Positions 42,924-51,720 are shown, counted from the first letter of the stretch. The stretch: DNA of 64,000 bases from Salinimicrobium tongyeongense (GCF_026109735.1 NZ_CP069620.1:2046001-2110000); one strand, 5' to 3'. Notes: generated by a model from the sequence alone, not told the origin. Made by a program: numbers and translations.

Positions 42924-43445
42924 ATGGAAGAATGGTTTAACATAGGCTGGAGAGCTGTTATTGCTATTTTGGTAAATGCGGTAGGAATTTACATCGCGAT
43001 CATCCTTTTTACCCGCCTCGCCGGAAAACGAAGTTTTTCAAAAATGTCGAGCTTTGATTTCGCCATGACGGTGGCCATAGGTTCTATGATCGCATCTACA
43101 GTGCTTTCCAAAAATGTGAGCCTGGCAAGCGGAATTCTCGGGCTGGCACTCATCTATGGCCTGCAAATGAGTGTTGCTTTTTTCCGAAGATATAAAGGAG
43201 TAGGTAAAGTGGTAGATAATTCTCCCCTTATGCTTATGGATGGGAAGAATATTCTAACAAAAAACCTGCACAGGGCAAAGGTCACCGAAGGAGATCTAAG
43301 GTCAAAGCTGCGCGAGGCAAATGTGCTGAACCTCTCACAGGTAAGGGCCGTGATCTTTGAGGCCACAGGAGATATTTCGGTGCTGCACAGCGATAGTGAA
43401 GATGAGGTGCTCGAAGACTGGTTGCTAAAAGATGTAGAGCGGTAA
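42924..43445 (+). CDS. DUF421/YetF-type membrane protein
   Basis: A 173-residue protein with three N-terminal membrane helices (residues 8-90; FTRLAGKRSFSKMSSFDFAM is a typical DUF421 segment) and a C-terminal cytoplasmic domain (SPLMLMDGKNILTKNLHRAK, DLRSKLREANVLNLSQVRAV, VIFEATGDISVL) that matches the YetF fold. The function is not established. Its stop overlaps the ATG of the SemiSWEET gene by one base, so the two are translationally coupled. Confidence 0.85.
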   Translation: MEEWFNIGWRAVIAILVNAVGIYIAIILFTRLAGKRSFSKMSSFDFAMTVAIGSMIASTVLSKNVSLASGILGLALIYGLQMSVAFFRRYKGVGKVVDNSPLMLMDGKNILTKNLHRAKVTEGDLRSKLREANVLNLSQVRAVIFEATGDISVLHSDSEDEVLEDWLLKDVER

Positions 43446-43711
43446 TGATAGGCTGGACAGAAATACTGGGCCTCACCGCGGGCGTTTTTACCACAGCGGC
43501 AGTGACCCCGCAAATTTGGAAAGCCTGGAAGACCAAAGAGGTAGACGATGTTTCTCCCGGAATGTTCTTTGTGCTCATTACCGGCCTGGCCCTTTGGGTG
43601 ATCTACGGGTTTATCGAAAAAGACATTCCCATCATTGCAACAAACGGGGTAGCTTTTATGCTCAACAGCTTTATGCTTTTCCTTATTTACCGCTATCGCA
43701 ATAAAAACTAA
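43445..43711 (+). CDS. SemiSWEET-type PQ-loop transporter
   Basis: An 88-residue protein with three membrane helices, the size of bacterial SemiSWEET sugar transporters, which work as dimers. The PQ motif is in TAAVTPQIWKAWKTKEVDDVS near residues 18-38, and GLALWVIYGFIEKDIPII and NGVAFMLNSFMLFLIYRY form helices two and three. It is translated through a 1-base overlap with the DUF421 gene. The substrate (sugar or other) cannot be assigned. Confidence 0.88.
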   Translation: MIGWTEILGLTAGVFTTAAVTPQIWKAWKTKEVDDVSPGMFFVLITGLALWVIYGFIEKDIPIIATNGVAFMLNSFMLFLIYRYRNKN

Positions 43712-43818
43712 CTCATTAGGTGAAAAGCTGTTAATCTTACTTAAAACTCCACTAAGGGATTCTTAAACCTGCTGAAAACGACATTTTCAGATAGTATTTT
43801 TACTGAAATACATTTTTT

Positions 43819-44499
43819 ATGTCCCAGGTAAAAGAACAGCAAATTTCTGAAGTTTCATCTGCAAAATCCCAGTTTGAAGATTTTATAATTGGCAACAATC
43901 ACCCGTGCCTCATGGCCCAGACGGTGTTTAGCATGGACAAGGTTGACTTTCACGAGTACGATAACTTCGGAAGCCGGGAAACCGCGAAAGCTATACTTGC
44001 CGACCTTAAAGAATATATCGCTGCTTACGATTTTGAATCTAATGATTTTCTCACTTTTTTAGTCGGTTTTAAAGGCAGGCAGCATTATTCCGAAGAAGAG
44101 TTTGAGCAAACGCTATGGGCACAGCTACAGCATTTGCACGAAGTTGACGATACCCAGTGGGATGAGGCGGTAAGCCCCGATCCCGAACACAAAAACTTCA
44201 GCTTTAGCCTGGGCGGAAAGGCTTTTTATATTGTAGGCTTACACCCAAACAGCTCTAGAAAAGCAAGGCAGGCGCCTTACCCTGCCATCGCTTTTAACCT
44301 GCACTGGCAGTTTGAGAAGTTGCGGCAAATGAATACTTACCACACCGTAAGAGACAAAATTAGAGAAAGGGATATTGAGCTGCAGGGGGAGATCAACCCA
44401 ATGCTCGAAGATTTTGGCGAACGCAGCGAAGCCAGGCAGTATAGCGGCCGAAAAGTTAGAGAAGACTGGAAATGTCCTTTTCTTCACGGAAAAAAATAA
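43819..44499 (+). CDS. YqcI/YcgG family protein, GntA-like heme N-hydroxylase
   Basis: A 226-residue member of the YqcI/YcgG family, whose characterised member GntA is a heme-dependent enzyme that N-hydroxylates a guanidino group. Visible family features are FIIGNNHPCLMAQTVF near residues 23-38 (conserved NNHPC), ILADLKEYI, FLTFLVGF, LWAQLQHLHEVDDTQWDE, and C-terminal IELQGEINPMLEDFGERSEA followed by WKCPFLH. It starts a tight operon: 2 bases to the PaiB-like gene, then an overlapping DUF1989 gene. The substrate here is unknown; arginine or another guanidino compound is plausible. Confidence 0.8.
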   Translation: MSQVKEQQISEVSSAKSQFEDFIIGNNHPCLMAQTVFSMDKVDFHEYDNFGSRETAKAILADLKEYIAAYDFESNDFLTFLVGFKGRQHYSEEEFEQTLWAQLQHLHEVDDTQWDEAVSPDPEHKNFSFSLGGKAFYIVGLHPNSSRKARQAPYPAIAFNLHWQFEKLRQMNTYHTVRDKIRERDIELQGEINPMLEDFGERSEARQYSGRKVREDWKCPFLHGKK

Positions 44500-44501
44500 A
44501 T

Positions 44502-45122
44502 ATGTTTCGGCAAAAGAAATATCTCAAAAAAGATCCGCAGTACGTTTTCGATTTTATAGACCAGCATCCCTTCGCCAGCTTTGTGCTGCAGGGGGAAGAC
44601 CTGCTGGCTACGCATATCCCGGTTTTAATTGAAGGTACTCCCGAAAAATTCAGGTTATACGGGCACATTGCCGAAGCCAATGAGCAATATAAATTCCTGA
44701 AAGACGGCCTTGATGCCCTGCTCATCTTTCACGGTGCCCACGGCTACGTTTCTTCGTCCTGGTACAAAGACATCAACATTAGCACCTGGGATTATTCGGC
44801 CGTACACGTGAATGTGAAATTGAAATTGCAGTCGCAGCAGGAGCTCGAAGAAAGTCTTCAAAAGCTCATTGGCAGGTTTGAAAAAGAGCAGAAATGCCCT
44901 ATTTTCTATAAAGATCTGCCCCGAGAGATGATTGATGATCACCTTCCGCTCATCACCGGGTTTTGGTGTGAGCCGGTAAAGGTGCAGGCTATAGTAAAAC
45001 TCCACCAGGGATTTGATAAAGACGATGTAAACTCGGTAAGTGAGCATCTCGAAGCACGGCAGGACCCCTTATCTTCAACATTGAGCAAAAACATAAAAAA
45101 GGAACATGGTACAGGTTATTGA
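44502..45122 (+). CDS. PaiB-like FMN-binding protein
   Basis: A 206-residue protein of the PaiB/FMN-binding split-barrel family: HPFASFVLQGEDLLATHIPV near residues 19-38, LIFHGAHGYVSSSWYKD near 73-89, and WDYSAVHVNVKLKL near 97-110. PaiB-type proteins are described as negative regulators in Bacillus but may bind FMN or heme. It is the middle gene of a three-gene operon, 2 bases after the GntA-like gene, and its 3' end overlaps the DUF1989 start by 17 bases. ATG at 44502 is chosen over an upstream frame inside the preceding gene. Confidence 0.85.
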   Translation: MFRQKKYLKKDPQYVFDFIDQHPFASFVLQGEDLLATHIPVLIEGTPEKFRLYGHIAEANEQYKFLKDGLDALLIFHGAHGYVSSSWYKDINISTWDYSAVHVNVKLKLQSQQELEESLQKLIGRFEKEQKCPIFYKDLPREMIDDHLPLITGFWCEPVKVQAIVKLHQGFDKDDVNSVSEHLEARQDPLSSTLSKNIKKEHGTGY

Positions 45123-45687
45123 AAAACAAACAGGCGCAGCCTTCAAGCTTCAAAAAGGGCAAAAATTAAAGGTCATAGATCCGCGGGGAGAGCAGGTGAG
45201 CGATATGGTGCTGTTTAATGCGGAAGACCCAGGGGAAAAGATTTCTTCAGGGAAAACCATGGATTTTGAAGAAAGTATACTACTCACCAAAGGAAACTGG
45301 TTATGGAGCAACCGAAGCCATAAAATGATGAAGATCCTGGAAGACACCAATGGCCGCAATGATTTTTTACTCGCCCCGTGCAGCCCCGAAACCTTCCAGA
45401 TCATGTACAACAACCCCGAGTACCACCCCAGTTGCTTTGAGAACCTTTATACCAATCTTGCTCCTTTTGATATTGAGCCCGATGATGTGCCCACAGCTTT
45501 CAACATTTTTATGAATGTTCAGTTTGACGAAAAAGGAAAGTTGAGCGTGGAAGCGCCATTAAGCAGGGCTGGGGATTATGTGCTTTTTGAAGCCGAAATG
45601 GACCTCATTGTTGGCCTCACCGCCTGCTCTGCCGAAGACAGCAACAACGGCAGCTTTAAACCCATTCATTACGAAATCCTGGATTAG
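45106..45687 (+). CDS. DUF1989 / urea carboxylase-associated family protein
   Basis: A 193-residue DUF1989 protein: KGQKLKVIDPRGEQVSDMVL near residues 18-37, then FEESILLTKGNWLWSNRSHK, DFLLAPCSPETFQIMY, and C-terminal GDYVLFEAEMDLIVGLTACS. DUF1989 proteins accompany urea/guanidine carboxylases; in the carboxyguanidine deiminase system they hydrolyse a guanidine-derived intermediate. Cys in LLAPCSPE and in GLTACSAE are the likely conserved functional cysteines. No carboxylase gene lies nearby. With the GntA-like gene, it suggests a guanidino-nitrogen pathway, but this is inference. Confidence 0.8.
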   Translation: MVQVIEKQTGAAFKLQKGQKLKVIDPRGEQVSDMVLFNAEDPGEKISSGKTMDFEESILLTKGNWLWSNRSHKMMKILEDTNGRNDFLLAPCSPETFQIMYNNPEYHPSCFENLYTNLAPFDIEPDDVPTAFNIFMNVQFDEKGKLSVEAPLSRAGDYVLFEAEMDLIVGLTACSAEDSNNGSFKPIHYEILD

Positions 45688-45835
45688 AAAATTTCTTCGG
45701 AAGAAAATTCCTTCCCATTGATTTCCTTTCTTAAGAAAAGTTTGAGTAAAGGACAGGAGGTTTTTGGAATAATTTAGCCTGGTGTTCTCAGCTCTTTCAC
45801 AGCTTCTCTTCTTCCGAAGCAGAGGGTAATACTCT

Positions 45836-45931
45836 CTAAATGAGCGAAAACAAATAATTGAAATAAAGCGCTGCAATCACTCCAAAAACAATAATTGACA
45901 GAAGGACGGCTTTGTTGACTTTGAACTTCAT
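45836..45931 (-). CDS. Possible 31-residue membrane peptide
   Basis: A short frame with a basic start (MKFKVNKAV) and one hydrophobic helix (LLSIIVFGVIAALYFNYLF). It lies alone in the 430-base gap between the DUF1989 and hemN genes. It looks like a bacterial small membrane protein, but the length gives little statistical support. Confidence 0.3.
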   Translation of the reverse strand: MKFKVNKAVLLSIIVFGVIAALYFNYLFSLI

Positions 45932-46117
45932 TTAAATTTTATAGGGTTTTAAATGTAAGAATTACAATATTCCTCACCAGAGCCTTAACATAATGTTTGG
46001 TTGCTTCTTTATATTTTTTCGATCAACAGCAAATATCCTCGATAAAGCGCATCAGGTTTTTTCTCAATAAACTCGAAGTTGACCTGAAAGTAACTGGATT
46101 TTAAATCTAAAATTTGT

Positions 46118-47482
46118 CTAAACCGTCATGGAAAACAACCTCGTTTCAGGTTTATTTCTTTGAAGCAGCAAATCAAAAGCCATGCAGATGTTCCTTACAA
46201 AAGGCCGCCCCGATTCTTTTACGATGAGCTTTTCATCCCCGAATTCCAGGAGGCCGTCAGCTTCCATTTCTTTCAGGCTTATGAGCACTTCAGGAAGTTC
46301 CGGGAATTTCATTGCATTGTCTTTCCACGAGGTTTCCAGGTTGCACATTAAATTGAGAATGTGCTGGCGTATCTTCTCATCTTCCGCAGTGAGTATATGT
46401 CCGCGGTAAAGGGGTAGATCGCCTTTTTCGAGGATCTCGTAATATTCTTCAATGGTCTTGACATTCTGCGCGAACCCGCTCCAGCTGTCACTAATGGCCG
46501 AAACTCCCAGGCCAATCATTACTTTGGTCTTTGATGAGGTGTAGCCCATAAAGTTGCGGTGCAGCTTTCTGCTTTCCATGGCCTTGTAGAGCGAATCGCT
46601 CTTTAGGGCAAAATGATCCATGCCCACTTCTACATAACCGGCTTCGGCCAGCAGCTGTTTTCCCACTTCATACATCTCGCGTTTTACAGCGGGCTTTGGC
46701 AGGTCTTCTTCCTTAAAGCCGCGCTGCCCGTTCCCTTTTATCCACGGCACGTGCGCATAGCTGTAAAAAGCGATCCGGTCGGGCATTAATTCCCTGGTCT
46801 TTTCAATGGTTTCCTTTACGTGCTCTACAGTTTGGAATGGCAGACCAAAAATAAGATCGTGCCCCACCGAGGTATAACCCATTTCCCTGGCAGCTTGCGT
46901 GGCATTTTTCACATTCACAAAAGGCTGAAACCTGTGAATGGCCCGTTGCACCTCAAAATTATAATCCTGCACCCCGTAGCTCACACGGTCAAAGCCCAGG
47001 TCGTAAAGTAGCTGCAGGTGCTCCTGTTTGGTGTTGTTGGGGTGGCCTTCAAAGCTAAAATCCACTTCTTCTGCCCGCACAGCTTTTTCGAAAAGTCCGT
47101 CAAGAAGAATTCTAAGGTTTTCAGGGGAAAAGAAAGTGGGTGTTCCTCCCCCCAGGTGAATCTCCTTTATCACCGGCTTTTCCCCCAGCAGGTTCACATA
47201 CATATCCCACTCCCAGAGCACCGCAGCGATGTAGGGCGACTCCACTTCATGGCGTTTGGTAATGCGCTTGTTACAGCCGCAAAAAGTACACAGGCTCTCG
47301 CAAAAAGGCAGGTGGATGTAAATACTAATCCCCTCTTCGCTGTTGCTTTCCAAAAATGACTTTTTCAGGCGCTCTTTATACTGCGCTACCGTAAATGCAG
47401 CTTCGTTCCAGTAGGGCACCGTGGGATAACTGGTATACCTGGGGCCGGGAACGTTGTATTTTCTAATCAAAGCTGTGCTCAT
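46118..47482 (-). CDS. hemN: Oxygen-independent coproporphyrinogen III oxidase
   Basis: A 454-residue radical SAM enzyme. The N-terminus MSTALIRKYNVPGPRYTSYP is characteristic of HemN. The iron-sulphur cluster motif is HLPFCESLCTFCGC near residues 57-70 (CxxxCxxC plus the extra C of HemN), followed by IHLGGGTPTFFSP (SAM binding). It converts coproporphyrinogen III to protoporphyrinogen IX without oxygen for heme synthesis. It is monocistronic, with a repeat-filled 770-base region on its upstream side. Confidence 0.93.
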   Translation of the reverse strand: MSTALIRKYNVPGPRYTSYPTVPYWNEAAFTVAQYKERLKKSFLESNSEEGISIYIHLPFCESLCTFCGCNKRITKRHEVESPYIAAVLWEWDMYVNLLGEKPVIKEIHLGGGTPTFFSPENLRILLDGLFEKAVRAEEVDFSFEGHPNNTKQEHLQLLYDLGFDRVSYGVQDYNFEVQRAIHRFQPFVNVKNATQAAREMGYTSVGHDLIFGLPFQTVEHVKETIEKTRELMPDRIAFYSYAHVPWIKGNGQRGFKEEDLPKPAVKREMYEVGKQLLAEAGYVEVGMDHFALKSDSLYKAMESRKLHRNFMGYTSSKTKVMIGLGVSAISDSWSGFAQNVKTIEEYYEILEKGDLPLYRGHILTAEDEKIRQHILNLMCNLETSWKDNAMKFPELPEVLISLKEMEADGLLEFGDEKLIVKESGRPFVRNICMAFDLLLQRNKPETRLFSMTV

Positions 47483-47573
47483 ACCTCTTTTCTTTAATGC
47501 AAAGGTAAAGGGAACATGGAGCCTATAACATGATTTTAATCAGGTCAAAAATGTCTGAATTACAAAGGCTTTC

Positions 47574-48252
47574 AAAAATGTCATTTCTGAAGCTTATTTC
47601 TGAAGGTGTTCCCAGTTGTGGGGAAGGAGGTGCTGAAATGAAATCAGCATATTATGGGTTTTGTGTCCACCCGAACTCTTAGTATCCGTCAACCTGTCCC
47701 GATGCTAAGAGGCTCGCGAAAAAGAAATCGCAATTGCCTCCGCCTTTAGGCGGAGGAATTAATCAAACAAGCCGGGGCTTTAGCCCAATTGAGTTCTCCA
47801 ATTCCATCAGATTCTTTTGTAAACCAATCAGAAATTTGGGCTAAAGCCAGTGGCAATTCATCGGGATTATTTTGATCTGGAATAACTTACCTCTCAAAAA
47901 TGGCATTCCCTGAAGATTTTTTTCTGAAGGTGTTCCCGGTTGTCAGACAGGAGATTCTGAAATAAACTCAGCATAACGGGGGTTTTATTCAACCCGTTCC
48001 GAGATTTGAAGATCTGCAAGAAAGAATTATCAATTGCCTCCGCCTTTAGACGGGGGATTAATAGAACCAAAGATTGATAGGGCTTTAGCCCAATTGAGTT
48101 CTCCAATTCCATCAGCTCCTTTTGTAAACCAGTCAGAAATTTGGGCTAAAGCCCTGATTTTACCTCTTCTTCAAACCACTGGCTAAAGCCAATGGCAATT
48201 CATCGGGATTATTTTGATCTGGAATAACTTACCTCTCAAAAATGACATTTTT
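47574..48252. repeat. Two tandem copies of a ~330-bp intergenic repeat bounded by palindromes
   Basis: Copies of the AAAAATGNCATT... palindrome at 47574, 47896 and 48238 mark two units of 322 and 342 bases. Each unit contains, in the same order, TTCTGAAGGTGTTCCC, a GCCTCCGCCTTTAG hairpin (47737-47756, perfect; 48037-48056, degraded), GGGCTTTAGCCC, AATTGAGTTCTCCAATTCCA, TTGGGCTAAAGCC, TTCATCGGGATTATTTTGAT and AATAACTTACCTCTC. The outer GGGCTTTAGCCC and TTGGGCTAAAGCC can pair. The whole 47483-48250 gap is otherwise empty. No coding frame runs through both. Confidence 0.85.
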
Positions 48253-49024
48253 AGAGGTTCTTTTCTGTGAGGTATTTCCAGTAGCGCTTCGGAAGCTGCT
48301 GTAAATGTAACTTGCTGTTCGCCCTGCTTTTGATATTTGTACTGGTGAAATACTGATTCCACAACTGCTGAAATGCTATTTCTGAAGAATGAAAATATGC
48401 TTCGGGTGCGCCTGAAATACCAACTTCAGGATCGAGATCAAGACTGATGTAATTTACTGCAGCAAGATCCCAGGCAATCCCAAAGTTCCGTTTTAGATCG
48501 TAGATGATCCACTTTTGATCGGCATAACGGTTCTTAAAATGGCTTTTTATAAGCGGCAGCACATTAAAATCTGGTTCTATGGCAGCAAAATACACCTCAT
48601 CCCTGGTGCGTCTGAACCTTACAAAAGCTTCCATGCGATGCTTCTCCCGTCCGACTTTTTTTGCGGCCTGCGCCACTTTGAGCACTGCAGGGTGTGAAAA
48701 ATCCCGGTCTACCGGCACATTTTCGGCCAGGATGTAGCGTATCATGCGGTACAGCTGCATCTCCATTTGGGAAATTTCACTCAAAAAAGCCCATTTTAGA
48801 TCCCTAAGCCCCGCTGCCGAAGTTTTCTTCTTCAGGGATAACCACACTCTTTTTGCTTTTCCTGAATGGGTGATCACCTCATAAGAAGCTGTGAATAATT
48901 GTTGTGTAGTGTTTTCCGAAGCATTTATGGCCACAACTTTCAGCTTTTCTTCATAAGCTGTGAACACACAGGTTAAAAAACCTTCCAAAGTTCCGTCGTA
49001 AGAAAGTACTGCCTGCTGTTCCAT
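48251..49024 (-). CDS. TIGR03915-type putative DNA repair protein
   Basis: A 257-residue protein of the SAM/DUF4130 group that almost always pairs with the TIGR03916 radical SAM gene. Typical segments are YDGTLEGFLTCVFTAYEEKL at the start and a central RFRRTRDEVYFAAIEPDFNV followed by LPLIKSHFKNRYADQKWIIY. The partnership suggests DNA modification or repair, but no reaction is proven. The gene starts immediately after the stop of the radical SAM gene. The stop region overlaps the palindrome at 48238-48252. Confidence 0.85.
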   Translation of the reverse strand: MEQQAVLSYDGTLEGFLTCVFTAYEEKLKVVAINASENTTQQLFTASYEVITHSGKAKRVWLSLKKKTSAAGLRDLKWAFLSEISQMEMQLYRMIRYILAENVPVDRDFSHPAVLKVAQAAKKVGREKHRMEAFVRFRRTRDEVYFAAIEPDFNVLPLIKSHFKNRYADQKWIIYDLKRNFGIAWDLAAVNYISLDLDPEVGISGAPEAYFHSSEIAFQQLWNQYFTSTNIKSRANSKLHLQQLPKRYWKYLTEKNL

Positions 49025-50284
49025 CTAAAAAAGGCTTAATTGGGTCCCGGTTTCTTTCCTGAATTTCCCGGAAGAGGTCTTTAAAATGACATTTTTGAGG
49101 TACTCGCTTGAAGGTTCTTTCACTTCAAATTCGCGGGAATCGCAGGTAATGAAATATTTGGCCCGGTTCATGGCGATACCAATTTTACTGAGGTGCTCCC
49201 AATTGAGCTTCCGGAATTTCCTGGCCTGCACGATTTTGTTCACCGATTTTAACCCAATCCCCGGAATGCGCAACAGCAACTGCTTTTCTACCCTGTTAAT
49301 GTTCACCGGAAACAAATGCCGGTTGCGCAGCGCCCAGCTGAGCTTTGGATCTACTTCAAGGTCGAGGTTGAGGTTTTGTTCATTCAGCAGCTCACGAATA
49401 TCGAAGCCGTAGAACCTCAGCAGCCAGTCGGTCTGGTACAGGCGGTTTTCCCGCAACAGCGGCACCTTACTGTTCAATGCCGGCAGGCGCGGATCTTCAG
49501 CCACAGGAACATATCCTGAATAATACACCCGCTTCATATTGTATTTTTTGTAAAAAAAGTTAGCTGAATACATAATATCCCGGTCACTTTCTCCCGATGC
49601 GCCCACGATCATCTGCGTACTTTGGCCTGCCGGCGCATATTTTGGGGTGCTTTTAATGAAAAGGCTCTCCTGTTTATACTGAATGATCTCATTTTTCACT
49701 TTTTCCATGGGTTTGATGAAATCTTCATGCTTTTTATCGGGTGCCAGGAGCTTGAGTCCGCTTTTGGTGGGGATCTCGATGTTGACGCTCAGCCGGTCGG
49801 CATAGAGCCCGGCTTCGCGCATGAGTTCGTCACTGGCCCCGGGAATGGACTTCAGGTGAATATACCCGTTGAAATTCTCTTCGAGCCGCAGTTTTTTTGC
49901 CACCTGGATGAGCCGCTCCATGGTGTAATCGGCATCCTTAAAGATCCCTGAGCTCAGGAACAGGCCTTCAATATAATTTCGACGGTAAAAATGAATGGTG
50001 AGGTCAACGACTTCCTGCACTTTAAAGGCTGCGCGTTTTATGTCGTTGCTCTTTCGGGTAACGCAGTAGGCGCAGTCAAAAATGCAGTGATTGGTGAGCA
50101 GGATTTTAAGCAGGGAAACGCAGCGGCCGTCTTCGGTGTAGGAATGGCAAATGCCCATGCCCGAGGAATCTCCCAGGCCCTTGGTCGTGTTTTTGCGTTT
50201 GCTTCCGCTGGAAGAACAGGAAACGTCGTATTTGGCGGCATCGGCCAGGATACTCAGCTTCTCCTTTATTCTCTCATAATCCAT
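49025..50284 (-). CDS. TIGR03916-type radical SAM protein (putative DNA modification/repair)
   Basis: A 419-residue protein with an iron-sulphur CxxxCxxC in TNHCIFDCAYCVTRK near residues 64-78, a radical SAM barrel and a C-terminal helix-hairpin-helix LLRIPGIGLKSVNKIVQARK near 341-360 that suggests DNA binding. ATG at 50284 is chosen because the upstream TTG at 50302 would add only six residues. It is adjacent to the TIGR03915 gene, its usual partner. A palindrome copy (49083-49095) lies in its 3' coding region. Confidence 0.88.
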   Translation of the reverse strand: MDYERIKEKLSILADAAKYDVSCSSSGSKRKNTTKGLGDSSGMGICHSYTEDGRCVSLLKILLTNHCIFDCAYCVTRKSNDIKRAAFKVQEVVDLTIHFYRRNYIEGLFLSSGIFKDADYTMERLIQVAKKLRLEENFNGYIHLKSIPGASDELMREAGLYADRLSVNIEIPTKSGLKLLAPDKKHEDFIKPMEKVKNEIIQYKQESLFIKSTPKYAPAGQSTQMIVGASGESDRDIMYSANFFYKKYNMKRVYYSGYVPVAEDPRLPALNSKVPLLRENRLYQTDWLLRFYGFDIRELLNEQNLNLDLEVDPKLSWALRNRHLFPVNINRVEKQLLLRIPGIGLKSVNKIVQARKFRKLNWEHLSKIGIAMNRAKYFITCDSREFEVKEPSSEYLKNVILKTSSGKFRKETGTQLSLF

Positions 50285-50370
50285 ACTGCTGAATTTCAGC
50301 AAAAATAGGAAATTTTCCTATAATTCGGAATAAATCCTTCCCGGGAGATGATTTAATTAAATTACCTCTC

Positions 50371-50385
50371 AAAAATGGCATTTTC
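50371..50385. repeat. AAAAATGNCATTTTT palindrome (intergenic copy)
   Basis: AAAAATGGCATTTTC preceded by ACCTCTC, the same flank as copies at 47896 and 48238; located between the radical SAM and pseudouridine synthase genes. Confidence 0.75.
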
Positions 50386-50526
50386 GAAACATTCTTTGTC
50401 GTTGTCACCTTGAGTGGAGGCGAAAGGTCATTCCTGAACTTTCCGCAGATCACAGAGATTGTGAAAATTTTCAGATCGCCACATTTTCAAATCCTCCCAT
50501 CCTCAAATCTTTTATGAAACAAACAC

Positions 50527-50534
50527 TATCTTTG
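50527..50534 (+). promoter_or_regulatory. -7 box of the pseudouridine synthase gene
   Basis: TATCTTTG, 16 bases before the ATG at 50551; matches the Bacteroidetes TAnnTTTG consensus. Confidence 0.5.
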
Positions 50535-50550
50535 TACAAAATTATTTTAT

Positions 50551-51459
50551 ATGAGTAGAAATGACAGGTCATCCGGAAGCAGGGGAGACCGCTCTTCCGG
50601 TAAAACTTATGGCGGAAGACAGGGAGGCGGCGAACGAACGAAATCCCATTCCCGTGGAAATGCGCCGGTGAACCGGAATGAAAAGGATCCTAAAAACATG
50701 TCCCGGGGCAATGCGCCGCTTAAGAAAAAGCAGGGAGGGGCCGGGAAAAGTGAAGGCATAAGACTAAACAAGTATATTGCAAATTCCGGTGTCTGCTCCA
50801 GGCGGGATGCCGATATTTACATTGCTGCCGGAAATGTTACTGTGAACGGAAAGGTAGTGACCGAAATGGGGCACAGAGTACAAATTTCAGATGAAGTGAA
50901 ATTTGACGGCCGCCGAATCAATCCCGAAAAACCTGAGTATGTTCTTCTAAATAAGCCAAAAGGTTTTTATGTAACCGGCAGTCTTGAGAAAAAGAACAGG
51001 ACGGTGATGGATCTTATAGCCAATGCATCAAAATCGAAACTCTCTCCGGTTGGGAAACTCGATACCCAGGCAACAGGTTTGTTGTTGTTCACCAATGACG
51101 GTACTTTGGCAAAGAACCTTGCCAGTCCTAAAAATGGCATCAGGCAGATCTATCACCTTGAGCTGGACAAAGATCTGGCTTATGATGACCTTCAGAAGAT
51201 AAAAGAAGGAGTAACGCTCGAAGATGGCACGGTAAAGGTGACCGATGTGAGCTATGTGGAAAATCAGCCTAAGCGGGAGGTAGGCCTTGAAATTAAAAGC
51301 ACCAAACCTCATATTGTACAGCGTATCTTTAAAAGCCTTGGCTATGAAATTGTAAAGCTTGACAGGGTGGTTTATGGGGGGCTCACCAAAAAAGACCTCG
51401 CTCGCGGTCACTGGAGAGTATTGAGCAGGCAGGAGGTGATCAACCTCTCGAACCTTTAA
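50551..51459 (+). CDS. RluB/RsuA-family pseudouridine synthase
   Basis: A 302-residue protein. Residues 1-70 are a disordered Arg/Gly/Ser-rich tail (SRGDRSSGKTYGGRQGGGE). An S4 RNA-binding domain follows (IRLNKYIANSGVCSRRDADI, residues 70-89), then the catalytic domain with the active Asp in GKLDTQATGLLLFTNDG near residues 168-184. It isomerises uridine in rRNA, most likely large-subunit rRNA as for RluB. A strong terminator (51490-51543) follows. The basic tail is typical of Bacteroidetes copies. Confidence 0.9.
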   Translation: MSRNDRSSGSRGDRSSGKTYGGRQGGGERTKSHSRGNAPVNRNEKDPKNMSRGNAPLKKKQGGAGKSEGIRLNKYIANSGVCSRRDADIYIAAGNVTVNGKVVTEMGHRVQISDEVKFDGRRINPEKPEYVLLNKPKGFYVTGSLEKKNRTVMDLIANASKSKLSPVGKLDTQATGLLLFTNDGTLAKNLASPKNGIRQIYHLELDKDLAYDDLQKIKEGVTLEDGTVKVTDVSYVENQPKREVGLEIKSTKPHIVQRIFKSLGYEIVKLDRVVYGGLTKKDLARGHWRVLSRQEVINLSNL

Positions 51460-51489
51460 TGTTAGCAGGAGCATAGGTTAAAAATACCG

Positions 51490-51543
51490 GCCGGAAAGTT
51501 GTAAAAGGAGATTAAAAAAAATCCTGCAACTTTCCGGCTTTTT
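51490..51543 (+). terminator. Terminator of the pseudouridine synthase gene
   Basis: Twelve-bp stem GCCGGAAAGTTG/CAACTTTCCGGC with a 25-base A-rich loop, followed by five T residues, 30 bases after the stop codon. Confidence 0.8.
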
Positions 51544-51720
51544 AATACATTTGCTTTAGCTAAGCTAAAATGATGAAAGAATCGCCACGGGCCCTATCCC
51601 ATTGGTTTTTATACTGTTTCTTCCCCGGCACTTGTAGCCTTAACAAACTTTTATCACCTTATTTTTTCAGCATTGGCTTATAATTTCTACTTTTTAACCT
51701 CAAACCTTATTACGTAAAAA

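Noticed and set aside
44472..44501. Earlier start for the PaiB-like gene
   Set aside because: It would lie inside the preceding gene, and the family N-terminus begins at the ATG at 44502.
47574..48252. CRISPR-like repeat
   Set aside because: Only two long units, no short regular repeat-spacer pattern and no cas genes.
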